A DNA stretch of 28,348 bases, taken from contig CAYSDF010000005.1 in the NCBI GenBank assembly GCA_964429675.1, positions 1 through 28,348 on the forward strand, given 5' to 3'. The notes under the pieces are model-generated. The model saw nothing but the letters and a program-made list of their open reading frames with translations, made no database searches and was not told the DNA's origin. The DNA is from GWA2-44-9 sp964429675 (GTDB lineage Bacteria > Patescibacteriota > Minisyncoccia > 2-02-FULL-40-12 > GWA2-44-9). Made by a program: the position numbers and the translations under genes. Positions 26,382-28,348 of the stretch are shown piece after piece; position 1 is the stretch's first letter; every line of letters starts with the position of its first letter.

Positions 26382-28133
26382 ATGCCTACCAAAATCCCGT
26401 CGACTTTAGTTCAGGAATTAATAAAACTTAAGATAATATCTCAAGCAGATTTGGGTTCCTTGGAGCAGATAGCCCAAACAGAAGATAAAGATTTCGGCCA
26501 GGTTTTAATAGATAGGAGCTTAATAACTGCGGCAGACCTCTTGGCTATAAAGGGGCGGATCTATCACTTCCCCACAATAAACCTTGAAGGCGTCGACATG
26601 GACAAGGAGGCACTGAAAGAAATATCGGAGGATGTGGTTAATTTTTATAGAATAGTGCCTTTTGCTAAAGAGGGAAGTACTTTAAAGGTCGGGATCGTAA
26701 ACCCTGAAGATATAGACGCCCTTGAGGCACTGAAGTTTATCGCCGAAGACAAGGGTCTGACCCTGGAAAGATATCTGATAAGTACCCGTGATTTTGAAAA
26801 CATAGCAAAGAACTACGGCTCCTTGACCGGAGAAGTTGGCAAAGTATTAGAGTCCCTATCCGAAGAGCTGGAAGAACAGGAAAAAATTACCCCCAAAACC
26901 ATAGAGCAGATAACTTCCGAGGGAGGAGTGACGAAGATAGTCGCTTCAGTCGTAAAATATGCCGTTGAATCAAGAGCTTCGGATATTCACATAGAGCCCT
27001 TTGAAGAAAAAGTTAAAGTTCGTTTCAGGGTTGACGGCGTATTGGTGACGTCGTTGGTATTACCTAAAAATATTCACTCTGCAGTTCTCACAAGAATAAA
27101 AGTATTATCAAACTTGAAGATAGATGAGACCAGATTAGCTCAAGATGGTCGCTTCTCTACGGTATTAAAAAAGAGGAAGATAGATTTCCGTGTATCAACC
27201 TTCCCTACCAAAAACGGGGAGAAGGTTGTTATGCGTATTCTTGATCCTCTTACAAGTAAAATAGACTTACCGGATTTGGGAGTTGAGGGTAGATCAGAGA
27301 CCGTACTTGTTAGAGCAATGGGCAAGCCCTTCGGTTGCATACTTATAACAGGGCCTACCGGATCAGGAAAATCAACCACCCTGGCAGGCATTCTTAAAAA
27401 AATGAACAGTGATGATATTAATATCGTAACCCTTGAAGATCCTATCGAATACTTTATTGACGGGGTAAACCAATCTCAAATTCATGAAGAAATCGGCTAT
27501 ACTTTCGCCTCAGGATTAAGACATATTCTGCGTCAGGACCCTGATATGATCATGGTTGGAGAGATTCGAGACAAGGAAACAGCCGCCCTAGCAACTCAAG
27601 CCGCTTTAACAGGTCATATAGTTTTATCGACACTTCACACAAACGACGCCCTTGGCGTCATACCACGTTTAATAGATATGGGAGTCGAGAAGTATCTGAT
27701 ACCACCCACAATCACCGTTGCCGTAGCCCAAAGACTTATGCGCCGGCTATGTATAGACTGTAAATTAAAAGCTAAGGCTAACAATGCCGAAGAAAAAATA
27801 ATAAATACCGCCATAGGCACTATGCCCGAAGAATACAGGAAGAGCCTGCTTTCAAAAGATGGATATGAGATCTACAAGCCAAACCTCGAGAACCCATGTA
27901 AGCTTTGCGGCGGGAAAGCATTTAAGGGCCGAATCGCTATTTTTGAAATGCTTGAAATGACTACCGATCTTGAAAACATAATATTAGGCAACTTATCAGA
28001 ATCATCTATGAGAGAGGAGGCTAAAAGACAGGGAATGATTACGATGTTCCAAGACGGTATTTTAAAGGTTCTGAAAGGTGTAGTATCATTAGAAGAGCTG
28101 CTTGAAGTCGCCCAAGAGGAAGATACAGAATAA
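26382..28133 (+). CDS. pilB: Type IV pilus extension ATPase PilB
   Basis: A 583-residue protein of the GspE/PilB family. An N-terminal MshEN-type domain (about 1-150; LVQELIKLKIISQADL, FGQVLIDRSLITAADLLAIKG) is followed by the motor: Walker A GPTGSGKS (324-331), Asp box (ASDIHIEPFEEKVKVRFRVDG), Walker B region DMIMVGEIRDKETA and His box (ALTGHIVLSTLHTNDA). Near the end C-x2-C pairs (LCIDC, CKLCGG) form the zinc site of the PilB class. It powers polymerisation of the pilus at the inner membrane. The pilT gene follows 28 bases later. Confidence 0.96.
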   Translation: MPTKIPSTLVQELIKLKIISQADLGSLEQIAQTEDKDFGQVLIDRSLITAADLLAIKGRIYHFPTINLEGVDMDKEALKEISEDVVNFYRIVPFAKEGSTLKVGIVNPEDIDALEALKFIAEDKGLTLERYLISTRDFENIAKNYGSLTGEVGKVLESLSEELEEQEKITPKTIEQITSEGGVTKIVASVVKYAVESRASDIHIEPFEEKVKVRFRVDGVLVTSLVLPKNIHSAVLTRIKVLSNLKIDETRLAQDGRFSTVLKKRKIDFRVSTFPTKNGEKVVMRILDPLTSKIDLPDLGVEGRSETVLVRAMGKPFGCILITGPTGSGKSTTLAGILKKMNSDDINIVTLEDPIEYFIDGVNQSQIHEEIGYTFASGLRHILRQDPDMIMVGEIRDKETAALATQAALTGHIVLSTLHTNDALGVIPRLIDMGVEKYLIPPTITVAVAQRLMRRLCIDCKLKAKANNAEEKIINTAIGTMPEEYRKSLLSKDGYEIYKPNLENPCKLCGGKAFKGRIAIFEMLEMTTDLENIILGNLSESSMREEAKRQGMITMFQDGILKVLKGVVSLEELLEVAQEEDTE

Positions 28134-28161
28134 ATAAACTTATAAATTTAATAAAACAAAT

Positions 28162-28348
28162 ATGGCAGACTACAAACAATATTTAGAAGAACTTTTATTA
28201 GCCACAGCCCAAAATGGGGCTTCGGATTTACATTTGTCTCCGGGTAATTATCCTATAATCAGAGTTGACGGCCGCCTACTGCCCCTATCTAACAAAAAGA
28301 TTCTAGACTACGAGACATTGGGGGGATTGGTTGCGGTTCTTTTGGGAG
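28162..28348 (+). CDS. pilT: Type IV pilus retraction ATPase PilT, N-terminal part (runs off the window)
   Basis: The frame begins MADYKQYLEELLL and continues ASDLHLSPGNYPIIRVDGRLLPL, the N-terminal PAS-like/Asp-box start of PilT-type motors (ASDxHxxxG and RxDGxL). 62 codons are visible. The Walker A motif lies beyond the window. PilT retracts the pilus, opposing PilB. The call rests on the N-terminal pattern and on its place after pilB; a second PilB-like ATPase is unlikely because the protein lacks the MshEN domain. Confidence 0.88.
   Translation, partial: MADYKQYLEELLLATAQNGASDLHLSPGNYPIIRVDGRLLPLSNKKILDYETLGGLVAVLLG

Overview
The window looks like a chromosomal contig from a bacterium of the Candidate Phyla Radiation (Patescibacteria, probably Parcubacteria-like). 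The grounds are compact genes with many stop/start overlaps, a minimal type IV pilus operon, weak or absent Shine-Dalgarno sequences on several genes, small GIY-YIG genes next to tRNAs, and many short GC-rich palindromes between genes in a moderately AT-rich background. This lineage call is an inference; no rRNA or marker set is present to fix it. A run of exactly 100 Ns at 9806-9905 is an assembly gap of unknown true length.

Layout. 1-4236 (+) is a DNA repair and replication block: the 3' end of polA, a small hypothetical gene, mutM, a DUF3048 (YerB-like) membrane-anchored protein and holA. 4394-11898 (+) is the centre of interest: a ClpP-like serine protease, a Ycf46-like AAA ATPase, a large E2-like protein, a JAMM/JAB metallopeptidase, a ThiF/E1-like protein interrupted by the gap, a beta-grasp ubiquitin-like protein ending in GG-KSLR, and an HSP100/Clp-type AAA+ unfoldase. 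11941-13521 is a membrane GT2 glycosyltransferase. 13522-13900 is a non-coding nest of inverted repeats. 13901-16120 (-) is recG. 16236-18762 holds small genes, tRNA-Arg(GCG), tRNA-Ser(GCT) and two GIY-YIG genes. 19097-20363 is metK behind a consensus promoter and an S-box (SAM-I clan) riboswitch. 20462-21912 (-) holds a lycopene-cyclase-like membrane protein and an orphan small gene. 22174-22829 holds two more tRNA-Ser genes, (ACT) and (UGA), embedded in palindromes. 22890-23627 (-) is comF. 23690-28348 (+) is the type IV pilus operon pilM-pilN-pilO-small protein-pilB-pilT (partial).

How the central genes may work together. The sequence supports every class of ubiquitin-like conjugation component except an E3: modifier, E1-like activator, E2-like conjugator and JAMM protease. 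The modifier has a four-residue tail after its diglycine, which is the kind of precursor a JAMM peptidase matures. Next to these lie a ClpP-like peptidase and an HSP100 unfoldase whose post-sensor-1 loop contains Met-Gly-Phe where ClpA/ClpC/ClpX carry their ClpP-docking tripeptide. The economical reading is a bacterial tag-and-degrade pathway that uses a ClpP-type chamber in place of a proteasome. This is an inference from motifs and gene order and has not been demonstrated.

A second unusual theme is a set of palindromic elements tied to tRNA genes. At three tRNA loci a partial copy of the tRNA 5' end is split at the same place, between tRNA positions 14 and 15 in the D-arm, by a palindromic insert; two of the inserts are 81-bp relatives in opposite orientation. 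At two of the loci a GIY-YIG endonuclease gene lies between the split copy and the intact tRNA. The tRNA 3' sides carry a different set of hairpins that begin right at the discriminator base.
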